Shown: positions 35,756 to 50,250 of the stretch, piece by piece
Numbering within the stretch: position 1 is the stretch's first letter
Layout: each line of letters opens with the position of its first letter
From: Vicia villosa
Taxonomy: Eukaryota; Streptophyta; Magnoliopsida; Fabales; Fabaceae
Reading direction: 5' to 3'
Assembly (NCBI RefSeq): GCF_029867415.1
Contig: NC_081182.1
Location: 14,630,497 to 14,694,496 of the forward strand
DNA: 64,000 bases
The notes under the pieces: generated by a model
What the model was told of the DNA's origin: nothing
Seen by the model: only the letters and a program-made list of their open reading frames with translations
The model's database searches: none
Translations under genes and position numbers: made by a program

Positions 35756-38700
35756 AAGGTATATATAAAACGAAGATGGTAGTTAAGTTTAGGACGATGG
35801 TGGTTAAGTTTTAAGAAACATGGGTATGTTTAAACAATAATTAAATAAAATAATAATAAAATTAATAAAAAAGAAAAGAGTTAGCTAATAAAATACATAA
35901 ATAAAATTAAAATTATGAAATTATAAAATTACCCTTAATTTTGACTCCAAAATTATGAAGAGACTTAACAACTTTAACTAATAGGATTAAACGTCCACCC
36001 GTACATCGTGCGGATGAGTTTTATTAAATGAATAATAAATATTATAGTTTAAATTAATAGTTTAAACTATAGGTTAAAAATAAATCATAGATTAAATATA
36101 GTAAAATTAATAGAGTAAAACATATTTAAAATATTTTCGTTGCTATTAGTATAAAAAAAATCTATATACTACTTAACAACCAATGATTTAAAAAAAACAA
36201 ATGTAGATATTATAGGTAGTATATCATAATAAATTATGAGTTTGTAATAATTTTAATAACTTGAGTTATTTGTTATCATAATAAATCATAATTTTAATAA
36301 TTCAATTTGTTGTTGTTCTTTTTTACTTTACATTTTAATAATTTTAAATTATTTCAATTTATATTTGATCTTGATCCGATAAAAATATATGGTCTTCTAT
36401 TTTAATTTAATACATAGATAAAACAATAAAAAAAAGAAATTAAAAATAATTTAATTGCTTGTATGTTTAAAAAGGATAACAATATATATTTACACTAAAA
36501 TTTAAAAAATGAGGGAAAAAACCATAAAGTAGATATAACATAAGAGAAAAAAATACAAACAATAGAAAATAATTAAAAACATATTAAATTGATTAAATAA
36601 AAATATTAAATATCTCTTGATTTCATATGCAAATTGCAATTCCTTCATCCATGTCATGCTTATAAATGATGTAGCACCACCACCAACAACAAATTAAAGA
36701 GTATTATAATACTGATATAATAGAGCGTGCGATTTAATAATTTTCCATCCATGAAATCTTTATATCTCTGCAAAAACTAAAAAGAAAAGAAATAGTTAAA
36801 TATAAATAAAATATAAATAAAACAATAAAAACAAATAATAATAAATAATTGAATAATATAATAATATAATAAATAGGATGTGGATTTTCATCCTTTATAA
36901 TTGTAAAACATGGTAGAAAGATTTAAATCAATTTTTGAAAGCTAAGGTGTTAGCATTATGAAAATCAATAGTCAGTGAAACTTTGAAGTTTGTTAGGTTG
37001 GAAGAATTTTGATACTAAGAAAGACAGGAGTGAAGAGTCTGAATAAGGCATCTCTAACCTTGATGTTTTTATTACTTGGAAATTTCTCAAGTCCACTCAT
37101 AAAGGCATATCTAAGTGTGTTTGGAAGAAAACTATTCATATGTGAGGCTGGTCCAAGAAGGAGTACTCTATTTTCAAATAAATTTTTTTGACATAAAAGT
37201 GAAAAGTTTTTTTATGAAAAAGAGCATTCTTTTTGTTTCCAACTTTGAAGAAACTTGTGTTTTGATCTATTGTGAAGAACTTCTTATAGCTTTTATGTTC
37301 CTTTGAAGGCAATCCTACTAGTTATGTTTTTTAAGGAGAAGATTGGACAAATGTCATGAACATTAGTTCTAACATTATCATGTCTATGTTACTCTAGATG
37401 AAGCTGGAGCTAGAGGTGGAATCTAATTAATGTCAAACATTCATTAAAGTGAGTGTAAATAATTTGGATTCTTTTTGGAGCAGAATGTCCTACCTATCTC
37501 AAAGAACAACTGTATGTGTTGATTATTTCTTGGTTTAAACGAGGGATGTGTTCCTGATTTTATATCTACCAAGGATGTTACTGGTATGACTGGAAGATAG
37601 ATTTCTAATAAGGATTTTTGTTTTGAAGATTTCTTTCTTTACAAGATAACTGATTCATTTAAGATTTATGCATCCAGCATAAAAGGTTGTCAACCATGAA
37701 GAAGACTGGAGGTGACTAATTCTTATCTTATTCTAAGAGAAGAAATATTTGTCTACCATCTCTTTTCTACAAGATGAGGTAATTCTATCAACTTTCATAC
37801 TTGGTATCTTAATCAGGCCAGTAAGGATAGTATATCTCAGGCAAAGTAAGTTTCTCAAGTGGAGAGATTATTGGAAACCTAGAAGGAAGTAGGTATTCAA
37901 GCTATTATTAACAAGAAGAACTCATGTGATAAAAGGTTGTTCTCATCAAAGGCAAGTTGAGTAAAGTATGTTGTCAAAATGTTGTAACGTTGTGCTAAAC
38001 ATCTGGATACTCTAGCTATATATAGATACTTGCACTGAAGAAATCTTCTTTCTGGTAGGAGGAGTGCAACAGGTTCTTTTTCAACTTCTCTAAGGTTAAA
38101 ATCAGCATTGTTTAACCAAGCAGTGGTTAAAACTTGGAGAAGTAATAATTGCCTAATTTCCCATACCTATCTTGGATCTTCATCTAAGATAATTGGTATT
38201 GTGACTCCGTCTTCTCCAGACACTTGACTGTAGTAAAAGTGTTTAACTGGTGGTTGTGTAGTCTCAATCTACCAGTTTTTATTTGTTTTGGTGATATTGA
38301 AAGGGGAATTAAGGGCATTGGATGACTGAAGATTACTGAATGGAGTATCTAAGTTTTAGTAATGATCTTCTCACTAAAGGACTAATGACTTCTGTGATAA
38401 ACGTAAGTTAACTATGTGAAATCCAAAGGTATTGTCATCATAAAAATGGTGTTTTATCTCTGATGAGATATATGGAGCTCTTGAGAGGATTTAAGAATAA
38501 TTGCTATTTGTGTTTATCACAAGTATTTAGTTGTTTATTCTCTTACTGGGTGTTCAAGGAAGATGAAGTAAAAAATATTACACTAAATGGTGCAACATCA
38601 GACTATTACAAAACTGTAAGATCTACTCTAATGGATCTGACCAAGTCTAAGGCAGGGTAAATACCTCGCTGGATAGAAACATGTATATTCTTTTTCTTGT

Positions 38701-39429
38701 GAGTTTTATGAGAAAAAATATATTATCTAAGAAGTTTTTAAAGATTATCATTTTATCCTAAAAGGAGAATAAAATATGCTTCTGAGTTATTCTATTGAGA
38801 GAAGTACTCTTAGTGATAAACCCGGTTGGTGAAGAAAAAAATAGGTTGGTTTTCAACTAAGCGAGAAAAAACCCGGTTGGTGAAGAAAAAAATAGGTTTA
38901 AAATTGCATAACTAAATGAAAATCCATTTTCAAGTGATAGTTTGGTTGGAAAAAGTAACTTTTGGACTTAATTTATCCCTATTTTGGAGATGTGGCCAAA
39001 TCAATGAGAATGGTAGAAAAGAGTTTTCAAAAACAATTAATTTTCTTATATTATTGATTATTGATTGATTATGATGAGGTAGGATGCTTACTTTACAAAT
39101 TTATTACACCTTAATAGTATAAATAGTAAGGTAAAAAATTGTAGTGGGTATACAAGATCATTGAATAAATAATATAAGCAATATTGCAGCAGTAACATCT
39201 TTATGAAGACTGATAAAATTGATTTATCATGAGAGATATTACATATTTACAAGGCTCGTTTATTCACAAAATACTGAAATACAACTAAATATATTAAGAT
39301 CTAAAGAAATATAACTAAGTGGTATAAAATATGCACAATAATGGCTTCTGACTTTTTTCATAACAAGTTGAACATCACTAGAACAAGTAATTCATAATCC
39401 ACGGCTGCCATGACCATTTCAACAGACAA
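35756..39429. other. AT-rich and unrecognised intergenic DNA
   Basis: 35.76-36.9 kb is plain AT-rich sequence. 36.9-39.0 kb is more complex, with many short interrupted frames on the plus strand (for example 37,009-37,191 and 38,463-38,660), none with a motif I recognise; it may be an old, decayed element. A 28-bp direct repeat lies at 38,820-38,899. The last 400 bp are the 3' flank of the kinase gene. Confidence 0.4.
38820..38899 (+). repeat. Direct repeat, two copies of about 28 bp
   Basis: acccggttggtgaagaaaaa plus aataggtt occurs at about 38,820-38,847 and 38,871-38,898, 51 bp apart, with no change seen. Confidence 0.9.
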
Positions 39430-42090
<2,661 letters not shown>

Positions 42091-42300
42091 TGCTAATGCT
42101 ATGCTAGCTCCGGTGAGAGTGAAAATGTGAGAATGTTTGGTTGGTGAGAAAATGTTGAAGGAAATAAAGAAGAAAGAAAAGGGAAAGAGAAAAGAAAAGG
42201 AAAGGAAAGGAAAAGAAGAGAAGAAGGGAAGGGAGAATATTGAGAAAAGTGAAGTTTCAACTTTCACCAACGGATAATTCAAAAGAGAAAGGAATGTGTT
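42091..42300 (-). promoter_or_regulatory. CT-rich 5' leader/promoter region of the kinase gene
   Basis: On the minus strand 42,160-42,236 is almost pure C and T, a pattern frequent in plant core promoters and 5' leaders (Y-patch type). No convincing TATA box was found within 200 bp of the start codon. Confidence 0.4.
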
Positions 42301-43281
42301 ACTATTACTGGAGTTGTTAGTTTTTTGGGGTTGGATGAGAGTTTATTTACTAAAGTGCCACTTGTATTAAATTAAGATTTAGAATGAGTGCCCAGAGAGT
42401 TGGGGAGCTGCGTGAGTGTGACGTGATTGAGGGGAGTGGGAATTAAATTTATGAAACATGATGAGAACATGTGATATGACATGGATATTTTATGAGTTTC
42501 ACTAAGATACTCTACCTCTAGTACAAAGTGGGGTAAAACTCAATCTGAAAACATCGCAAAAGCTAGCATTCTCATAATTGTTATATTCGCCGAGCAGTGA
42601 GATTTGAAAATATTTAAACTAAAATCTTGAAAAAAGAAAAATTATTCGTAATAGTAAGATTAAAGTATAATAGATTTGAGTTTGAGTTAGATTTGGGTTA
42701 AGTGAATGTTGGTTATAAGGTAATACAATTTGAGTCAACTTAGTTGAGTTTGTAAATTACACCGCAAACTGAACCGAATCGAATCGGGCGATTTTGTTAA
42801 AAAATGACTCAATCACTTCCAAACTGAATGCGCTTTTTACGGTTTTTGATTTGATTCGATTTTATGATTTTGTATTGGGCCGATTTGATTTTGAACACCC
42901 CTAATTTTATAATCTTTAAATGAGTTTAAGATGTGCATAATATTTTTTTAAAAATCTCTAACTTCTCCAACTCATATGCCTCTCCATAATCATTCATTAT
43001 TTATCTTGATCTAGTTCAAATTATTTTAATAACAAATATTATTGGTATTTATTTATTAAATTTTTACATTTCTTTTCTTTTGTTAGATATTGAATCTTAA
43101 ACTTCCAACTCTTCTAATTTTAGTTTAAATCAGATGAATTATTCCTAAACTAGTTTAGTTGCTAGGTGCGCTAAGTAGTGATAATATTCCCTTTTCAAAC
43201 AAAACTCAACAATTACATTTAAAAATTTTAAAACAAAATAGTGTTCTAAGTAACAACATCTCGAAACAACGAGTATGAGAG

Positions 43282-43284
<3 letters not shown>
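42301..43284. other. Intergenic DNA with a probable hAT-like MITE remnant
   Basis: The segment 42,755-42,905 is rich in gaatcgaatcgggcgatttt-like phrases and ends gaacacccctaa, the inverted form of a common hAT-type terminus; its left end (attacaccgcaaactgaacc) is degenerate, so only a remnant is claimed. Nothing else recognised. Confidence 0.35.

Positions 43285-43363
<79 letters not shown>
43285..43363. repeat. (AT)n microsatellite, about 39 units
   Basis: A pure alternating AT run of about 79 bp. Confidence 0.95.
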
Positions 43364-43365
<2 letters not shown>

Positions 43366-44314
43366 CAAATCAGTTATAGAGAATATGATAAATAATATGA
43401 AAAGTCTTTTAAAATGGAAATGGACAAATTTAATTCTTAGATTAACGAATGGACAAGAAAGAAAATACATATGTTAATCTAATGACATCTCAATCATCCT
43501 AAAATCAAACATAGTATGCCTAGGGATTTATGCAATTGATGACCTATACATTATCATTTTTATGACAAATAGAAACTAAAAGTTTTAAAACTTTCAAGGT
43601 TGTGTTACTTAGTTTGAAAGACGTTTGAGTTGACAAACATAAACTAGACACAACCATGTCACTGAATCACGTAGTTCTCTAAGAAAATCTTGCTTGAATG
43701 CTCCATGAACCCAAAACCCCTCACCATACTTCCTCCTCTATAAAAATCTTCTTTTGATCATTCATGCCCCCCAAAATCCCTCATTTTACATTGGCCCTTA
43801 TAGAAATCCTCTTTGGATCATCCATACCCCTAAAGACCTCATCTTACCTTAGCTTTTATGGAATCCTCTTTAGATCATCTATGTCCCAAAGACTCATCCT
43901 CTTACCCAACAATACCTCCGCCCTTTTCATCTCTATGAAAAATCTTTTTTGGATTGTCCATGCTTTAAAGACTCCTTGTCTTATTCCAAAAAACTAAAAT
44001 AATCCTCTTCGGATTTTCAACCCCTCAAAGATACCCCATCTCATCTTGATCTTCAGTATATTGTTGTTCAAACCAATCTCATCTTGACACAAAGTTAATT
44101 GTTGAATACCCACAATGTGAATGTTTTAATTTGGGATAAATCTTAAATTGGTTTTCGACCATCGACATCAAGTCCCCACTTTTGACCTCTCAAAATAAAG
44201 ATTTTATAGACAACTGTTTTGGACTAAGCTAAGCCCACCCATTATCCAAAATAGGCACAAATATCATCCAATAATGGCGGATCAAAAGTTAACACTGAGA
44301 TAACGTCCACTACA
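43364..44314. other. Intergenic DNA with degenerate repeats
   Basis: 43,690-44,040 carries several variants of the phrase aatcctctttggatcatcca at spacings of 45-60 bp, a decayed tandem array. No gene seen. Confidence 0.5.
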
Positions 44315-44322
44315 ATTGGCGT

Positions 44323-44870
44323 TAAGGGTGGGAATATGCTAGGCTAGGCTAGGCTTTATAAGGCCTGGGCCTGGCCTACGATAAACTTACAAGGCCTGAG
44401 TCTGGCCTATGGCCTACTATAGGCTCGTTTTTTCAGCCTGGCCTGGCCTTTTTAAAAGCCTGGCCTAGCCTGAAAGCCTATTTAAAAGCCTCTTTCTTAT
44501 TAATATTTTCAATTCATTCATATTACTTAAGAAGCCTTATAGGTCGCATATATATATGAACATTTAGACCGATCTACTTAGCATTTTTTCTAATATATAT
44601 GCATATATAGACCAATCTATGTAACACTTTTTTTAATACATATGCATATATAGGCCAACCTATTTAGACTAATTTTAATATATGAAAATATTGGCCGGCC
44701 TACAAGGCTTTATAGGCTTTTTTAATAGCCTAGGCCTGACCTATTTTATTAAATAGGCTTTTAAAAAAGCCCAAGCCTGACCTTTTTATCAAATAGGCCT
44801 GGCCTGACCTGACCTTAAGTAGGCTAGGCTATAGGCCCCTGTAGGCCGACCTGGCCTATTCCCACCCCTA
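44323..44870. mobile_element. hAT-type MITE, 548 bp, with perfect 8-bp target duplication
   Basis: The ends taagggtgggaata and tattcccaccccta are inverted repeats of 14 bp with one mismatch. The element is flanked by attggcgt on both sides (44,315-44,322 and 44,871-44,878). Subterminal regions are rich in aggcctggcc and taggct motifs in both orientations, typical of transposase-binding arrays. There is no open frame, so it is non-autonomous. The 8-bp duplication and TA-GGG-type terminus place it with hAT elements. Confidence 0.88.
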
Positions 44871-45082
44871 ATTGGCGTGAACCATGGAGGACATCAATAC
44901 TCATAATGTCCTCATAACTCCAGTCTCTTAGGAACTTCTATATAAAGCCTTTAAATCATATTTTAAGGTACACATAAGTTATATAGTAAAACCTCTTATT
45001 TCTTCGATTATTTATTTGAGTGTCAAAGTATTTTCAAATACTTTGTTGATTCCAAATCAAAAAAGTCTTCCATCCACACAGC

Positions 45083-45571
45083 TAGGGGTGGCAAAACAAA
45101 TTGTGACCTGCTGGGACAGTATGCGCACCCGCAAAAAATGGCGGGTTTGGTTGGGATTTTAGGCACGCTGTCCGCCAAAGCCTAATTGTTCAGTCCATCT
45201 AGCCTTAACTCCGCCCTTTTTTAGTTAATTCTAATAATTTTAATTCTTGATGGTTTTATTTTATACATTTATTTGTGAATATATGCAATACTTTTTTAAG
45301 TAAATTTTTAAAAAAAAAATGCTTTATAAAAAAAATTTCTAAAAAACAAGTGAAAAATCTAATTGAAATGTAAAAAAAAAAAAGAAAAGAAAAGATATTA
45401 ATGTATTAAAAAACAAAAAAAAAATAGGCGAGCAAGCCCGTCGCCCGTCAATTCGCCACCTTGACGAAACGGGCTAGATTTTTATGTCCTTTTCCATTTG
45501 GTAGACTTACTCGTCTCACTCTTTTTTTGACGGATTTAAGACGGGACAAACGATCCGTTTTACCACATCTA
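45083..45571. mobile_element. hAT-type MITE, about 489 bp, degenerate
   Basis: It starts taggggtggcaaaac and ends gttttaccacatcta, inverted ends with three mismatches over 15 bp. Flanks cacacagc (45,075-45,082) and cacacatc (45,572-45,579) match in seven of eight bases, fitting an old hAT duplication. Inside, cgggtttggttggg and ggcgagcaagcccgtcgccc lie near the two ends. No coding content. Confidence 0.75.
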
Positions 45572-45579
45572 CACACATC

Positions 45580-46054
45580 ACCCTTCCGAACCATTCCTAT
45601 GGATCCTACTTTGTTCACATGTTTAGATCAAAGAAAAGTTTATCTATATAAATCAAATTTAATTTTTTTTTACCAAATTTTACAAATACTTAAAATATAT
45701 TTTAAGTATTTTAATAATGTAATCGTCATTTCAATAGTCAAATACACCTCTCTTCAATAAGATGAAAATGCAATTTTTCATGCATATTTATTACTTTAGA
45801 GTTGTTAACAAGTGCTATTAGGACTTTTATTAATATATGCGATTCTTCTTTTATTCAAGAATTCTAGATAGTAGTTTGAAATGTTTTTGAAGTACTACAT
45901 TAAATTAGATGTAACTAATTACACGTGCATGTGTTTATATATTAATCTTGACATTTACAAATTGAATGTCATGTTTGTGGTATGTGAAGTTGATCCTCTA
46001 ATGAATACTAGATCTTTGAATTTAATTTTAAGTTAATTTAGAAAATAACATTTA
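45580..46054. other. AT-rich intergenic DNA
   Basis: No gene or element recognised. Confidence 0.4.
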
Positions 46055-46466
46055 GGGTCTGTTTGGTTCAAATGAGGGGAGGGGATGAGAGGTATTTTAA
46101 TGGAGGAAGGGGAGGGGAGGAGAGGGATTTTTTAAATTATATATATGTTTGGTTCAAACTAGGGGAGGGGAGGGAAGAGGGGGAATTTTGGTTAAAATTA
46201 TATTTGGTTCAGGAGGGGAGGGGAGAGATTTTATTAATAATTTACTTTTCTATCCTTATAATTTTATATAAGTGATATGATATTCAAAGGTGAAAATTTC
46301 ATAAATAATTTTTTGAAAATAATATTTATAATATTAAGTGATTAAAAAGTCATAACTTACCACATAACGTTATAAATTCAGTACACTTGATTCATATTAT
46401 AATTTTTTACATAAATTAAACTATGTTTGATAACAACTTTTAATTACATAAAATAGCTTATTATTA

Positions 46467-46530
<64 letters not shown>

Positions 46531-46978
46531 GAATACATAATAAAGTTAATAAAAAAATTAATATAAATAATTATAAGAATAAAAATTATAATAAAAAATT
46601 AAAATATTGCAGTGATTATAATTTTTATTAAATAAAAATTTAATTTGAAATTAAAGAATAATTATAATAAATTAATAGAAGCAATAGAGAAAAACCACAA
46701 AAAAGAAAAGCAGAAACACAAAAGGAAAAAATAATTTAAAATAATAAAATAAAATTGAGGATATTTAAGTAAATATATCAATTTATTAAATATTAAAAGT
46801 GACATTTCCTCCCATCCCCTCCGATTCCCCCCAATTCGGGGGAACGTAAAAGGTGTGATTTGGAGGAATTTTGCTCCCCTCCCCTACTCTCCCCTCCTAA
46901 AAATTGAACCAAACACATTTTGTTATAAATATCTCCTCCCCTCCCCTCCCCTCCATCTACCTCCAACCAAACACATCC
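46055..46978. mobile_element. Tourist/Harbinger-like MITE, about 924 bp, with TTA target duplication and internal microsatellite
   Basis: The left end gggtctgtttggttc and the reverse complement of the right end (ggatgtgtttggttgg) match in most positions. The trinucleotide tta lies on both sides (46,052-46,054 and 46,979-46,981). Next to the ends are inverted purine/pyrimidine blocks (ggggaggggagg on the left, cccctcccctcc on the right) and repeated internal ttggttca/tgaaccaa phrases. The centre is AT-rich with an AT run. A 70-codon open frame at 46,063 is made of the gggga repeats and is not a gene. Confidence 0.78.
46472..46527. repeat. (TA)n microsatellite, about 28 units
   Basis: A pure alternating TA run in the centre of the Tourist-like element. 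Confidence 0.95.
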
Positions 46979-46981
46979 TTA

Positions 46982-47340
46982 GACAACACGAGAGGTGTCA
47001 AAAGGGAGACAATTAAGTCCCAAAACTTTTATGCGTATGTTTTCTAAAGAAAATATTTAAACCCAAATCAACCTACGCTAAAATTGTTTATTCAATAAAA
47101 AAAATTAAAAATGGTATACAATTAAATACTATTTGATATTTTTAGTGAAAATCATTCTGATTAAATTTTGAATTAATTTTCAAAATCAAACCAAATTATG
47201 TATATATATTTTAAATATTTTTTCATTGATATCAAATATTATATTGATAAATTATTAGTTGATTTTTTAACTATTTAAATATCATTTATTTTATTTTTTT
47301 ACTATTTCAAAGAATTAAAAGTTAATGGTCATTGTTTTCT
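46982..47340. other. AT-rich intergenic DNA
   Basis: Nothing recognised. Confidence 0.4.
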
Positions 47341-50250
47341 TTCGATTACAAAATCTAAATTGGTGTTGATTGATGACGTAGGACTCTAGAATTAATGATG
47401 TTGATCTATGGTACGGTGGCACGGGATAGATCTACAAGGTTATTACTTCAACACTCAAGTTAGTTACAAAGTCTAAGATCAATATAGTGAAAAATGATTA
47501 TCAGGAAAGTGTACCTTAGATCTCATGAGTGTTGATTTTATATGTTGGATAATCTTTATTGGGCTTGTGTATGATTAGACAATTGTATTGGACTTTAGGC
47601 CGGGTTAGAACATATGCCCCCAAGGCTTGTCGGGTGTGTACTAGCCAAGAAGTCTTCAAAGTCGTGGTTGGCCCCTCGTGATGGTGTCCGACCATGGTGA
47701 GAAGCAAAAAAGTCATGGATCAGTTGCAAAAATTAATGGAAGACAATCGATTAAATTTTTTTCCAACATTGAGATATTTTTCCACTTTCTTCAAGCGTTT
47801 GGCCCTAGGTCTACAAGTTAGGGTGTGGTTTCCCTACATATGGTGTTCAAGTACATATGAACCATCAATATTTCTCAAAAGCGGTTGATCCACTACCCTT
47901 AGATTTTTCCTTCAGCTTCTCATCTGGGATGTTAATTTGCAATTGATTTTATTATAAAAGGTTGGCTCATTCTCAAGCATCTCTTTAGCTTTGTTAATTA
48001 TTCAAAATTTCCACCCTCCTCTTGAGTTCATTCTTTTGTTCGCGTGTTTTGGCACCCTAAGCCTTTCATTGCCTCTTCATTTGTGGGTCCTTTTTCTTCC
48101 CGCGTCTTCTTCTCAAGGTATGCTACCGTATTTTGCTTGTGTGTCATTATGGTTAACACAATAGATATACCCTTAAACAATGCTCTTGGATTGATAGTGA
48201 TGAGTCCTCGTCGTCTATGGTGGTTGAGAATCTAAAATTCGTGGACATTTGCTACAAGGTGGACTCTCTCATTCATGCGTAGAATGTGCCCAGTGGTAGC
48301 TATGGGTTAGGGTTGGATAAGTGATGAGGATAATTTGTTGAAAGGGGAAGTTGTCAATCGTGTTGATTTTCTCCCTCGAGCTGAATTCATTTTAGGTCTC
48401 ATTTTATCTGAGATAACGGAACGTGAATACAATATAGGTATGCTTGGGCTTCTGTAAGGGTGTTCCAATATAGGTATGAAAACAAGGGGAAAATAAGTTA
48501 TGCTTCAAAAAATCTCTTCTTTCACCTTTTTTTCTGTGAACCCTCCTTCAAGGAAAGGGTCTGGTCATGGGTTAGTTTCCCTTCGCCAAAATGACGATAA
48601 AATGGTGCAGGTTTATACTAAGAGTTGGAAGAAGTTCAATCATAGTATATCCTGGAAACCCACATTTCATCCATATCTCACTTGTAGTCTTTATTGATGT
48701 TAAATTGCATTACACTTACCCTTTCCATCTTCTTGCTTCCTTTCAAATGAAATCAAGAGAGAGGAAGAAAAGTTTTCCTATTTTTCTTACTCCGGTTCAG
48801 GAGCCTACCGTGCCCGTGAAAGAGGGTGAAGTTGAACCAATTGATGTTGGAACCCTACTGTCCTCGGAGATAGTAAGCCGCCACGCGAGCGGCGAAGTAA
48901 GAGAAATAATTATAGGCCTACTGCTTTGGCTAAGAACAAAAGAAATCGCGGCAAAGCGTTTTCTCGAGGAAGCCCTACAAAGAGGCTAAAGTCTTCTGGA
49001 CAAGCTCTTTTAATTCAACTAGTTGATAATGTTGGGACCTCTCCCTTTCAATTGCCTCATGTATTTGATCGTCGGATGCCCCAGACTTTCTTGGAGATAA
49101 AGGTGTGTGTTCTAGTTGTTCATAATGCTCACGCACAAGCTCTCTAACATAGGCAAGTCAGGGTTGATGGTAGAATCTACCTTCCAAATGCTGATGATAT
49201 CTTCCATCACGATGGTAGTTAGTGCAAGGGACATGGAGCTCTTAACCCTTGGTCCTCTTTTCCAAGAAGTGGAATCTTTACGAGTACGACATGACCTGGT
49301 TGATTTGAAAGTCCTTCTCTACCAAGGACATTCTTCTAGGATTCGCCAATGTATGGATCAAATTTCTCCTTATCTAGACAAAGTAGAATTATATGGAACT
49401 CCCGCAGAATTGGTCGACCAGGAGGCTAAAATTGAGTTTACGCTTGAAAAGGAAAAGAATGTGTCTCAATATGTGGATCTTTCCTTAGAGACGTCATCTC
49501 CATGTGTCTTGGTTGCTGGAATAGAGCTTGAAGAGGAGAAAAAGACCCATCTAGAATAATTGAATGTTTTCCAAGACAAGTGGTACGGTTTTGGGAAACA
49601 GCTACTACGTCTTTCGATGAAGGGTCTAGAAGACATTGCTTTCAAAAATGTCATGGATTAAATGGAGCTATTTGTTTCAGAAATTCAATCTCTTCGTGAT
49701 GCGTTTAGATTTGATCATGGAAAGATTTAATTTGTAATGTAATTATTTTTCTCCTTGTAAAAAGAAGAATGTGAGTTGCATTATTTTGGTTGTCGTATTA
49801 GCCTTTGTTGTTTTGGTACGATGTTTTTTCTATTTTCCAGGCACGTCCTCTTCCTTTTTACCTCTGCATATCCCTTTTATGGGAGTTGGCATGTTCTGGT
49901 AGTGAGGACCTTGCGGTTGGTCGTCCCCATTACGAGGAGTCGAGCAATTTCTCCACGTCCTAGAGAACTGTCCCCAACCAAGTGTTGGGCCCCAGTCCCT
50001 TATCCCGAGTTTCAACTAGAATCAAGGTGGACTTCTCCTAGGTTCCATCACATGCAATCTTGGAGTGGAAAGCTCCTAATAAGGGTGCTCTAACCGCGGT
50101 ATCAGACACGTAGTTTTCTCGTTCCTCGCTTCCCATCAATTTAAAGAAAGGACACAAGTGCTACAGTGGAGTCGATACCATGCATTTCGTTACCTTGGCC
50201 CAGAGAAATGGCAAAGAGGTCATTGTTATCTTTAAATTAGATGAATGTTT
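47341..50250 (+). pseudogene. Decayed element of unknown class with broken open frames
   Basis: This block has a higher GC content than its surroundings and several plus-strand frames that overlap and change phase: 48,591-48,989 (with a basic MKSRERKKS stretch), 48,926-49,147 (KNKRNRGKAFSRGSPTKRLK, then QLPHVFDRR) and 49,116-49,559 (acidic and heptad-rich: VESLRVRHDLVDLKVLL, EKEKNVSQYVDL), then a further piece to about 49,720. Their order suggests one original protein with a basic N-terminal half and a coiled-coil C-terminal half, broken by shifts and stops. It resembles gag-like or transposon-borne proteins of legume elements in general style only. No reverse transcriptase, integrase or transposase motif was found. 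Confidence 0.4.

Noticed and set aside
43246..43470. 74-codon frame with an Ile-Tyr repeat
   Set aside because: Direct translation of the (AT)n microsatellite.
46063..46275. 70-codon Gly/Glu-rich frame
   Set aside because: Translation of the gggga repeats at the end of a MITE.
48591..49559. Possible functional gene of three overlapping plus-strand frames
   Set aside because: Frames change phase without splice sites and are interrupted by stops; treated as decayed.
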